A stretch of 15,705 nt of DNA from Bacteroidota bacterium (GCA_023426625.1 JAFAAJ010000335.1:1-15705); one strand, 5' to 3'. Positions 8,283-14,453 are shown, counted from the first letter of the stretch. A program made the numbers and translations. The notes: generated by a model not told the origin, from the letters alone.

Positions 8283-8330
8283 CTTAACTATATATTAACA
8301 AAACGGGGTTATTGTTAACTTTTTGTAAAC
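8283..8330 (-). promoter_or_regulatory. candidate Pho-box-like direct repeats in the divergent promoter region
   Basis: Read on the minus strand, TTTACA (8329-8324) and TTAACA (8318-8313) start 11 bp apart with 5 bases between them. TTAATA (8298-8293) and TTAAGG (8287-8282) are also 11 bp apart. Two-hexamer units with an 11-bp period are the known binding geometry of PhoB/PhoP-type winged-helix regulators. They lie between the receptor gene and the regulator gene. The region is AT rich, so chance similarity cannot be excluded. Confidence 0.4.
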
Positions 8331-8373
8331 GATTTCCAATTTCTTAATCTGTCATTCAAAATTTGTTAACTTT
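8312..8373 (+). repeat. 11-bp direct repeat TTGTTAACTTT
   Basis: TTGTTAACTTT occurs at 8312-8322 and exactly again at 8363-8373, both containing the palindrome GTTAAC. The second copy overlaps the -7 box of the response regulator gene, a position suited to autoregulation. Confidence 0.55.
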
Positions 8374-8374
8374 G
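8367..8374 (+). promoter_or_regulatory. -7 box of the response regulator gene (TAACTTTG)
   Basis: TAACTTTG matches TAnnTTTG and lies 18 bases before ATG 8393. No clear TTG is present at the -33 distance, consistent with a promoter that may need an activator. Confidence 0.5.
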
Positions 8375-8392
8375 ACTCAGTAAAAATTAAAA

Positions 8393-9070
8393 ATGAACCA
8401 AAAGAAAATACTCTTAATAGATGATGAACTGGATATTTTAGAGATTCTGTCTTACAATTTAGAGAAGGAAGGTTACGACATCTATACCGCTACCAATGGC
8501 AATGAAGGAATAGAAAAAGCTAAGGAAATTGTTCCGGATCTTATCTTACTCGATGTGATGATGCCTGAAAAAGACGGTATTGAAACCTGTCAGGAACTTC
8601 GTAAAATAAAGGAGCTTCAGAAAACTTTGATTGTTTTCCTTTCCGCAAGAAGTGAAGAGTTCTCACAATTAGCAGGATTTCAGGCAGGAGCCAATGATTA
8701 TATCGTGAAGCTCATCAAACCCAAAATTCTTACGTCAAAAGTAAATGCTTTATTACAACTGACTTCGCAGGTTTCAGACCACTCAAAACTGATTGAGATC
8801 GGAGATTTGGTAATTGATAAAGATAATTTCAGGGTTTCCAAAAGCGGACAGCAATTCCTTCTTCCGAAAAAAGAATTCGATCTGCTGTATCTTTTGGCTT
8901 CCAATACCGAGAAAGTATTCAAAAGAGAAGAGATTCTGGAGAAAGTATGGGGGAATGATGTGATCGTAGGGGAAAGAACCATTGATGTTCATATCCGAAG
9001 ATTAAGAGAAAAACTGGGAATCAATACCATTCAGACTTTAAAAGGGATCGGGTATAAACTTATCGTGTAA
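8393..9070 (+). CDS. OmpR/PhoB-family response regulator (PhoB-like)
   Basis: A 225-residue DNA-binding response regulator. The receiver domain (about 4-120) shows the acidic pair Asp10-Asp11, phosphoacceptor Asp54 in LLDVMMP, Ser84 in FLSARSEE, and the conserved Lys106. The C-terminal winged-helix domain (about 130-225) includes KKEFDLLYLLASN, VFKREEILEKVWG, and TIDVHIRRLREKLG with the final KGIGYKL wing. The odd point is Lys106-Leu107: this position is nearly always Lys-Pro, with a cis peptide that positions the lysine, and here the codon at 8711-8713 is CTC rather than a CCN. It lies 45 bases upstream of a PhoR-like kinase and head to head with a TonB receptor. A phosphate-responsive role is inferred from the PhoB/PhoR likeness; no pst or phoU genes are in view. 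Confidence 0.9.
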   Translation: MNQKKILLIDDELDILEILSYNLEKEGYDIYTATNGNEGIEKAKEIVPDLILLDVMMPEKDGIETCQELRKIKELQKTLIVFLSARSEEFSQLAGFQAGANDYIVKLIKPKILTSKVNALLQLTSQVSDHSKLIEIGDLVIDKDNFRVSKSGQQFLLPKKEFDLLYLLASNTEKVFKREEILEKVWGNDVIVGERTIDVHIRRLREKLGINTIQTLKGIGYKLIV

Positions 9071-9115
9071 TACTCAAAAATCCTACCTTTACATAAACTA
9101 ATAAATGTTGTAAAA

Positions 9116-10147
9116 TTGAAATTTTACAGACTTACCCTTGTCGCATCGTGTCTTCTGACATTGGTGATGTTTCTTTTGGTGATCATCTTTGATTCGCTGA
9201 AGGACGTATATTACAGAACGCCCTATTTCAAAATAGGTCTTTTTATCTGCATTGTTCTCATCTTTATCGTTAATTATGTAGTTCTCGAACTGCTTTTCAA
9301 CTATTACGGTAAAAAACAGGTGCGTACCATTTCAGAAATTTTACCAGATGAGATCGTACATGATCATGATGAAAATATCACCATCAAAGAATTGGGTGAA
9401 AGGTTTTCAGATCTCAATCAGCAGAAAGTTTCCCAGATCGATATGATGAAGGAAATGGAGAGCTATCGTAAAGAATACATCGGGAATGTTTCCCATGAGC
9501 TTAAAACTCCTTTATTTTCCATTCAGGGATATGTGGAAACCTTGCGGGAAGGCGGTGTGGAAAACCTTAGCATACGTGATAAATATCTGGAGAGAATTGG
9601 CATTTCGGTAGAAAGACTGATCGATATTGTTACAGATCTTGATATGATCAACAGACTGGAAGCCGGAGAAATCAATTTGAATATTTCCCGGTTTGATGTG
9701 AATCTGCTTATCAAAGAAATTTTTGACCTCTTGGATCTGGAAGCTGAAAAAAGCAATACCACATTACAAATTCAGACTTTACATCCTCAGATCTTTGTGG
9801 ATGCGGATAAACAGAAGATCTCACAAGTCTTTATTAATCTGATCTCAAATGCCATTCATTATGCAAACAGGCAAGAAGCCAAAGTCATCGTAAAAACAAG
9901 TGTTCTTAAAAACAAAGTCCTTATAGAAGTTAGTGATAACGGAATGGGAATAAAACCGGAAATTTTACCCAGGATTTTTGAACGCTTTTTTAGGGTGGAG
10001 GCAAGCCGAAGCAGAAGAGAGGGCGGATCTGGACTGGGCTTGGCAATTGTGAAGCATATCCTTGGAGCTCATAACGAAAACATTACCGTAGAAAGTGTAT
10101 ATTTAGAAGGAACAAAATTCAGTTTTATGCTCGAAAAAAGTAAATAA
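9116..10147 (+). CDS. PhoR-like sensor histidine kinase
   Basis: A 343-residue membrane kinase expected to phosphorylate the regulator encoded just upstream. Start is TTG 9116: no ATG lies in frame before codon 18, and the TTG gives MKFYRLTLVAS running straight into the first membrane segment (about 7-25); the second is at about 38-60, leaving only a dozen residues outside, so there is no real periplasmic sensor domain. This matches PhoR types that sense through partner proteins. The dimerisation domain has His127 in GNVSHELKTPL. The ATPase domain has QVFINLISNAIHYA (N box), VSDNGMGI (G1), RIFERFFRV (F box) and GGSGLGLAIVKHIL (G2). The short linker has no recognisable PAS domain. It is probably cotranscribed with the regulator gene. 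Confidence 0.9.
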   Translation: MKFYRLTLVASCLLTLVMFLLVIIFDSLKDVYYRTPYFKIGLFICIVLIFIVNYVVLELLFNYYGKKQVRTISEILPDEIVHDHDENITIKELGERFSDLNQQKVSQIDMMKEMESYRKEYIGNVSHELKTPLFSIQGYVETLREGGVENLSIRDKYLERIGISVERLIDIVTDLDMINRLEAGEINLNISRFDVNLLIKEIFDLLDLEAEKSNTTLQIQTLHPQIFVDADKQKISQVFINLISNAIHYANRQEAKVIVKTSVLKNKVLIEVSDNGMGIKPEILPRIFERFFRVEASRSRREGGSGLGLAIVKHILGAHNENITVESVYLEGTKFSFMLEKSK

Positions 10148-10166
10148 TCCGGGCAAAATGTAAGAA

Positions 10167-10202
10167 AAAAAAATATTTTAAAAAATTCTGAAATATTTTT
10201 TT
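10167..10202 (+). terminator. all-A/T hairpin after the histidine kinase gene
   Basis: AAAAAAATATTT (10167-10178) pairs with AAATATTTTTTT (10191-10202), ending in a run of seven T. The stem has no G-C pair, so it is a weak terminator at best. Its T-run overlaps the TTG -33 element of the next promoter. Confidence 0.45.
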
Positions 10203-10229
10203 GTGACATGTCATTTATTATATATTTGC
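10201..10229 (+). promoter_or_regulatory. consensus Bacteroidetes promoter for the IS1096-passenger-like gene
   Basis: TTG (10201-10203), exactly 17 bases, then TATATTTGC (10221-10229) fits the -33/-7 consensus TTG-N17-TAnnTTTG. A start a few bases later gives a leader of roughly 43 nt to ATG 10278. This is the best promoter in the window. Confidence 0.75.
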
Positions 10230-10277
10230 AACAGAATTTATCATAATAAAAAGGCAAAAAAGAAATTAAAAACTGGT

Positions 10278-10868
10278 ATGGTTTACAAGATCCGCGTAAT
10301 ATTAGATGCAAAAGAGGATATCTTCCGTGATATCGAAGTTAAGGGAAAGCAGACACTATGGAACTTACATTTGGGAATTAAAAGTGCGTTCAGCCTTCAG
10401 GGAGAAGAACTCTCAACTTTTAATTTATTAGAAGAGGATGGTACAATAGTAAAAAGTGTTCCTTTGGAAGATATGAGCGACGACGGAGATGGTGAAATTA
10501 TGTCGGATGTTTATATAGATGAAGCATTTGAAAATATAGGAGATAAAGCTCAGTTTCAATACGGACTTCTGGACCTTTGGGAATTCTTCTGTGAACTTGT
10601 TGAGATTATTGATGAAACAAAGGGGGTTAACTATCCTATCACAGTATACAGATTCGGGAATGTCCCATTAAAAGCTCCTGGTAAGAGCGGAAGCACAAGC
10701 GGTTCGAAGAAAAAATCAGCAATGCCTTTATTGGATGATGATTTTAATTTTGATGATGATTTCAGCACAGGGAATTTCTCTGATGAAGATGACAGTTTTG
10801 ATGACGAGGAGGAAGATTACAATGATGATGTGTTTGATGATGAGGATGATGACAACGACGACAGATAA
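10278..10868 (+). CDS. IS1096-passenger / pRiA4b ORF-3-like protein with acidic tail
   Basis: The chosen ATG 10278 gives 196 residues starting MVYKIRVILDAKEDIFRDIEVKG; the frame is open upstream but that stretch covers the promoter. The N-terminal 130 residues fit the PRiA4_ORF3 (IS1096 element passenger TnpR-like) fold: a 'Y-x-IRVxL' strand, RDIEVKGKQTLWNLHLGIKSAF (the helix normally 'TLxxLHxaIqxaF'), and GDKAQFQYGLLDLWEFFCELVEI, which replaces the usual 'YDFGDxWxHxI' motif. The last 45 residues are nearly all Asp/Glu with Phe and Tyr and are probably disordered. There is no transposase or inverted repeat beside it, so despite the family name this is a resident stand-alone gene with its own promoter and terminator. 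Function unknown; a nucleic-acid or protein mimic role for the acidic tail is speculation. Confidence 0.78.
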   Translation: MVYKIRVILDAKEDIFRDIEVKGKQTLWNLHLGIKSAFSLQGEELSTFNLLEEDGTIVKSVPLEDMSDDGDGEIMSDVYIDEAFENIGDKAQFQYGLLDLWEFFCELVEIIDETKGVNYPITVYRFGNVPLKAPGKSGSTSGSKKKSAMPLLDDDFNFDDDFSTGNFSDEDDSFDDEEEDYNDDVFDDEDDDNDDR

Positions 10869-10876
10869 CAACATAC

Positions 10877-10904
10877 AAGCCTTGAATTTATTCAGGGCTT
10901 TTTT
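10877..10904 (+). terminator. intrinsic terminator after the IS1096-passenger-like gene
   Basis: AAGCCTTGAA (10877-10886) pairs with TTCAGGGCTT (10891-10900) with one G-U pair, loop TTTA, followed by TTTT. It starts 8 bases after the stop codon. Confidence 0.88.
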
Positions 10905-10931
10905 ATACAATTATAATTACCCTTCTCTATT

Positions 10932-10986
10932 TTCACCATTCACTATTCACCATTACTATTCATATTTCACCATCCACCATTTACAA
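10932..10986. repeat. degenerate heptanucleotide tandem repeat (TTCACCA)
   Basis: About eight consecutive units close to TTCACCA: TTCACCA, TTCACTA, TTCACCA, TTACTA, TTCATAT, TTCACCA, TCCACCA, TTTACAA. It lies between the terminator of the preceding gene and the promoter of the amylase gene and has no coding role. Confidence 0.7.
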
Positions 10987-11029
10987 AGACATTTCCCTCT
11001 TTTCAGTCCTCTTCTTTAAAAACAATCCT

Positions 11030-11037
11030 TATTTTTG
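11030..11037 (+). promoter_or_regulatory. -7 box of the amylase-family gene (TATTTTTG)
   Basis: TATTTTTG matches TAnnTTTG and lies 14 bases before ATG 11052, giving a short leader. No TTG is found at the -33 spacing. Confidence 0.45.
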
Positions 11038-11051
11038 TTTAAACTTCATTT

Positions 11052-12401
11052 ATGAAAAAAATTATTTTATTAGCAATCAGCGGTCTGGGAATCGCTTCCT
11101 GTACCGTTCAAAACAGAAATAAAAAGAATATGGAGCTGCCGAAAGAATGGAAGACTACAACGAATATCTACGAAGTAAACTTAAGACAATATACTGAAGA
11201 AGGAACTTTTAGAGCATTTGAAAAAGAAATGCCCCGATTGAAATCAATGGGAATAAAAACCTTGTGGTTCATGCCCGTTACTCCTATTGCTCAGCAAAAT
11301 AAAAAAGGAAGTTTGGGAAGTCAATATGCCGCATCGGATTATACCTCTATTAATCCCGAGTTCGGAACGATGGAAGATTTTAAACACATGGTGAATGAAG
11401 CTCACAGATTGGGATTCAAAGTTATTATAGACTGGGTGGCAAATCATACCGGTTGGGATCATATCTGGACAAAAACGCATCCTGAATTTTACCTAAAAGA
11501 TCCGGACGGAAAATTTCATATCGCTTCCGGAATGGATGATATCATCGAACTGGATTATAAAAACCAGGAAATGAGAAAAGAAATGATCGAAGCGATGAAA
11601 TTCTGGGTGAAAGAAACAGATATCGATGGATTCCGATGTGATCTTGCTGCGTGGGTAGAAGTGGACTTCTGGCAACAGGCTCGCCCGGAAGTAGAAAAAA
11701 TCAAGCCCCTTTTCTGGATCGGCGAATTTGATGAGCTTGAAAATCCTGAGTACGGAAAAGTGTTTGACGCAAGCTATTCCTGGACCTGGATGCATAAATC
11801 TGAGGATTACTATAAGAAAAATCTTCCTTTACAGGAGCTAAAAGATCTGCTGATAAAATATTCATCGATTGGAGATGCTTCTATGAGAGCCTGGTTCACG
11901 ACGAATCATGACGAAAATTCATGGAACGGAACGGAGTATGAAAAATATGGCGTTATTGCAAAACCAATGGCTGTATTTTCGGCTACTTGGAACGGGATTC
12001 CTTTATTATATTCCGGTCAGGAGCTTCCTAATATGAAAAGACTGGAATTTTTTGAAAAAGATGTCATCAAATGGACGAATAATTACCAGATGGCGGATTT
12101 TTATAAAACTCTTCTGAATTTAAAAGCTTCAAACCCTGCTTTACGAGGCGGTGATCCTAATGTGACAACTTATTTACTGAACACAACAGCTAATGATAAA
12201 ATTCTGGCTTATCTAAGAAGAAATGGCAACGATGAGGTTCTGGTAGTGCTGAATATGTCAAAAGAACCCGTTAATTTCAGTATTGTAGATGAAAACCTTT
12301 CAGGTACTTTCAAAAATGTATTTGATGGAATGAAACGAGACTTTACCTCCGACAAAAACTTTGATTTCAAAGTTTCGGATTTTGCTGTTTTCCAAAAATA
12401 A
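11052..12401 (+). CDS. GH13 alpha-amylase-family lipoprotein
   Basis: A 449-residue glycoside hydrolase expected to act on alpha-1,4-glucans or maltooligosaccharides. The start MKKIILLAISGLGIASC is a lipoprotein signal (Cys17), so the enzyme is tethered to a membrane, probably facing the periplasm or surface. The (beta/alpha)8 barrel holds the four GH13 regions: IDWVANH (I), GFRCD with nucleophile Asp197 (II), GEFDE with acid/base Glu225 (III), and TTNHDEN with Asp287 (IV). All three catalytic residues are present, so activity is expected. A short beta-sandwich C-terminal domain follows from about 360 (ILAYLRRNGNDEVLVVLNMS). It is near the small end for the family, with a short domain B. It has its own promoter-like box and no Sus-type or regulatory partner nearby; exact specificity cannot be read from the sequence. 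Confidence 0.93.
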   Translation: MKKIILLAISGLGIASCTVQNRNKKNMELPKEWKTTTNIYEVNLRQYTEEGTFRAFEKEMPRLKSMGIKTLWFMPVTPIAQQNKKGSLGSQYAASDYTSINPEFGTMEDFKHMVNEAHRLGFKVIIDWVANHTGWDHIWTKTHPEFYLKDPDGKFHIASGMDDIIELDYKNQEMRKEMIEAMKFWVKETDIDGFRCDLAAWVEVDFWQQARPEVEKIKPLFWIGEFDELENPEYGKVFDASYSWTWMHKSEDYYKKNLPLQELKDLLIKYSSIGDASMRAWFTTNHDENSWNGTEYEKYGVIAKPMAVFSATWNGIPLLYSGQELPNMKRLEFFEKDVIKWTNNYQMADFYKTLLNLKASNPALRGGDPNVTTYLLNTTANDKILAYLRRNGNDEVLVVLNMSKEPVNFSIVDENLSGTFKNVFDGMKRDFTSDKNFDFKVSDFAVFQK

Positions 12402-12418
12402 ACTGAGTAAAAGTGTTT

Positions 12419-12456
12419 TTTCCTTCAGGGGCGGCTTTAGCCGCCCCTGAAGGAAA
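12419..12456. repeat. GC-rich perfect 17-bp inverted repeat without T-tract
   Basis: TTTCCTTCAGGGGCGGC (12419-12435) pairs perfectly with its complement at 12440-12456 around a TTTA loop. The GC-rich core contrasts with the AT-rich surroundings. No T-run follows on either strand, so it is not a textbook intrinsic terminator, although it lies where one would be expected after the amylase gene. It may be a dispersed extragenic palindrome or an mRNA-stabilising hairpin in the leader of the Gre-like gene 15 bases downstream. Confidence 0.85.
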
Positions 12457-12471
12457 CTTATAAAAACTAAC

Positions 12472-12912
12472 ATGGACAAATCAAAAATAATAGAGGTGAT
12501 AAAAAGCAAAATTTCTGAAAAGATCAGGAATTTTGAAAACCTCATTACAGAAACCCGTGCTTCCAACAACGATACCAAAAGTTCGATGGGCGATAAATAT
12601 GAAACGGGTCGCGAAATGCTTCAGCAGGAGATCAATAATCTCCAAAGACAACTCAATGAGGTGTTACATCAGCAGACTCTTATTCAGAGATTGTCGGCGG
12701 AGCCTTCGGAAAAGGTACAAAATGGAGCTTTAGTGAAAACCAATAAAGGGATATTCTATATTTCAGCTTCTGTTGGTGAAATTGTATCTGAAAATACAAA
12801 GATCATGACGATTTCGGAGGAAGCTCCATTGGCAAAAGCAATGATGGGATTGAAGGAAGGACAGACATTTTCCATTAATAATATCAATCAGACCATAGAA
12901 AATATTTGGTAA
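12472..12912 (+). CDS. Gre-like transcription factor (GreA/GreB-related)
   Basis: A 146-residue cytosolic protein with an N-terminal coiled coil (about 5-75) and a small C-terminal domain (about 85-146), the layout of GreA, which enters the RNA polymerase secondary channel and stimulates cleavage of backtracked transcripts. The coiled-coil tip reads MGDKYETG with Asp41 and Glu44, the same G-D-x-x-E spacing and even numbering as the catalytic Asp41/Glu44 pair of E. coli GreA. The C-terminal part ends with APLAKAMMGLKEGQTF, resembling the 'sPxakaLxGkkxGD' segment of the Gre C-terminal domain. Bacteroidetes members of this family are often labelled '3-oxoacyl-ACP synthase', which nothing here supports. 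The next gene starts 21 bases after its stop and may be cotranscribed. Confidence 0.75.
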   Translation: MDKSKIIEVIKSKISEKIRNFENLITETRASNNDTKSSMGDKYETGREMLQQEINNLQRQLNEVLHQQTLIQRLSAEPSEKVQNGALVKTNKGIFYISASVGEIVSENTKIMTISEEAPLAKAMMGLKEGQTFSINNINQTIENIW

Positions 12913-12933
12913 CAATAAATTAACAATCAAGCG

Positions 12934-13578
12934 ATGATACTTAGAAGCTTAATCATATTATTATTTTTGAACAGCCTTTTTATAAGTGCACAGATCAGAG
13001 CCAATGTTTCCAGTGGATATGATCTGCTTTCGGTAGAGCTGAAAATGGAAGGTCTTACCATAACTCTTGATGGAAGAGGACAGATCACGGGTTTCTGTAC
13101 TGATGCATTGGAAGGCGATATTGATTATTATGACAATGAAAACTTCGACAAGTACAGATATGGAAAAATAAAAAGCATAGGAGACATTAATGTAGACTAT
13201 TGGAGTTCACTGAATGAAAATGATCCTAAATACGGCAAAATAAAAAATATAGGAAATCTTACCATAGAATATTGGGACGGCATCAATGTAGACAGAGAAA
13301 AATTCGGAAAAGTAAGAAGAATTGGTACTTTGGAAATTGATTATTGGAACAGAGACGGTTTTGACGAAAGTAAAATGGGAAAAATTAAAAGTATCGGAAA
13401 CCTTGCTGTAGAATATGGTGCTCATGATGCAACCAACCAAAGTAAATACGGAAAAATTACCCGGTTCGGACCTGTTTCTATGGAGTATTGGAGCAATAAT
13501 TTTATGGATAAACAAAAATTCGGGAAATTGAAATCCGTAAAAGGAAACAGCAAAAATGTTCTGGTTGTATTTTTATAA
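12934..13578 (+). CDS. secreted protein with five 24-residue repeats, unknown function
   Basis: A 214-residue protein with a signal peptide, MILRSLIILLFLNSLFISAQ. After an opening domain (about 21-75) it consists of five tandem 24-residue units at 76-99, 100-123, 124-147, 148-171 and 172-195, then a partial sixth (FGKLKSV). Each unit follows [YFM]-G-K-[IV]-x-x-[IF]-G-x-[LIV]-x-[VIM]-[ED]-Y-[WG], then about eight variable polar residues and Lys. The segment from about 50 to 75 looks like a decayed earlier unit (DIDYYDNENFDKYR). Two short strands per unit, a conserved Gly and an acidic/aromatic pair suggest a beta-solenoid or beta-sheet stack. I recognise no named domain. It lies between the Gre-like gene and thyA; no function is assigned. 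Confidence 0.85.
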   Translation: MILRSLIILLFLNSLFISAQIRANVSSGYDLLSVELKMEGLTITLDGRGQITGFCTDALEGDIDYYDNENFDKYRYGKIKSIGDINVDYWSSLNENDPKYGKIKNIGNLTIEYWDGINVDREKFGKVRRIGTLEIDYWNRDGFDESKMGKIKSIGNLAVEYGAHDATNQSKYGKITRFGPVSMEYWSNNFMDKQKFGKLKSVKGNSKNVLVVFL

Positions 13579-13627
13579 TTAGAAATGTTTCATCAGTTCC
13601 GGCCATCATATTTCGCATATTTTTTTC

Positions 13628-13635
13628 TAAATTTG
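13628..13635 (+). promoter_or_regulatory. -7 box of thyA (TAAATTTG)
   Basis: TAAATTTG matches TAnnTTTG and lies 23 bases before ATG 13659. No good TTG is found at the -33 spacing. Confidence 0.55.
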
Positions 13636-13658
13636 AACCACAAAAATCGCCTTTCAAC

Positions 13659-14453
13659 ATGCATAATTATTTAGACCTTTTACAGCACATCCTGGATAAC
13701 GGAACAGACAAAACGGATAGAACCGGAACTGGAACAAGAAGTGTTTTCGGGTATCAGCTGAGATATGATCTCTCGAAAGGTTTTCCTTTGGTGACCACCA
13801 AAAAAGTGCATTTGAAATCCATTATTTATGAGCTGCTTTGGTTTCTGAAAGGGGATACCAATATTAAATATCTTAATGATAACGGAGTTTCCATTTGGGA
13901 TGAATGGGCAGATGAAAACGGGGATTTGGGACCTGTTTATGGAGCTCAGTGGAGAAGCTGGAAAGGTGCGGATAACAAAGTGGTGGATCAAATTTCCGAA
14001 GTGATCGATCAGATCAAAAAAAATCCTGATTCCAGAAGACTTATTGTTTCCGCATGGAATGCTGCTGAAATTCCGAATATGGCTTTAGCACCTTGTCATG
14101 CCTTATTCCAGTTCTATGTTGCAGACGGGAAATTGTCTCTGCAACTGTATCAGAGAAGTGCGGATGTTTTTCTGGGAGTTCCATTCAATATTGCAAGTTA
14201 TGCATTGTTACTGATGATGGTTGCTCAGGTTTGCGATCTGGAAGTAGGGGATTATGTTCATAGTTTCGGAGATGTTCACATTTACAACAATCACTTTGAA
14301 CAGGTTAAAAAACAACTTTCAAGAGAACCGAGACCACTTCCGGTGATGAAACTCAATCCCGAAATCAAAGATATTTTCAGTTTTGATTTTGAGGATTTCA
14401 CATTAGAAAACTATGATCCGCATCCGGGAATCAAAGCTCCGGTTGCCATCTAA
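13659..14453 (+). CDS. thyA: thymidylate synthase
   Basis: ThyA methylates dUMP to dTMP with methylene-tetrahydrofolate, the de novo source of thymidylate for DNA. The 264 residues equal the E. coli enzyme exactly, and the catalytic Cys falls at 146 in ALAPCHALFQFY. Other family motifs are present: DRTGTGTRSVFG near the N-terminus, the Arg pair in DSRRLIVSAWN, LYQRSADVFLGVPFNIASYALL, HSFGDVHIYNNH, and the C-terminal PGIKAPVAI that closes over the active site. No residue is missing. It has its own -7 box and is followed by an intrinsic terminator, so it appears to be transcribed alone. The folA gene that often follows thyA is not here; a serine hydrolase gene comes next. Confidence 0.98.
   Translation: MHNYLDLLQHILDNGTDKTDRTGTGTRSVFGYQLRYDLSKGFPLVTTKKVHLKSIIYELLWFLKGDTNIKYLNDNGVSIWDEWADENGDLGPVYGAQWRSWKGADNKVVDQISEVIDQIKKNPDSRRLIVSAWNAAEIPNMALAPCHALFQFYVADGKLSLQLYQRSADVFLGVPFNIASYALLLMMVAQVCDLEVGDYVHSFGDVHIYNNHFEQVKKQLSREPRPLPVMKLNPEIKDIFSFDFEDFTLENYDPHPGIKAPVAI

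Noticed and set aside
10278..10868. A transposon around the IS1096-passenger-like gene
   Set aside because: No transposase, terminal inverted repeats or target duplication are visible on either side; only the family name suggests mobility.
10728..10910. Minus-strand hydrophobic 60-codon frame that could pass for a membrane peptide
   Set aside because: It is the reverse complement of the Asp-codon tract (ATC gives Ile), so its hydrophobicity is an artefact.
10735..11019. Open frame of 94 codons overlapping the acidic tail and running past the terminator
   Set aside because: Met/Ile-rich translation is the out-of-frame reading of GAT/GAC repeats, then of the terminator and heptamer array; not a gene.
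12419..12456. Calling the GC-rich palindrome an intrinsic terminator
   Set aside because: No T-run follows the stem on either strand (CTTATAAAAA on plus), unlike the terminators at 4248, 10877 and 14474.
13159..13518. CRISPR array or DNA tandem repeat in the 72-bp periodic region
   Set aside because: The periodicity is in the protein; nucleotide copies are diverged and in one open frame with a signal peptide.
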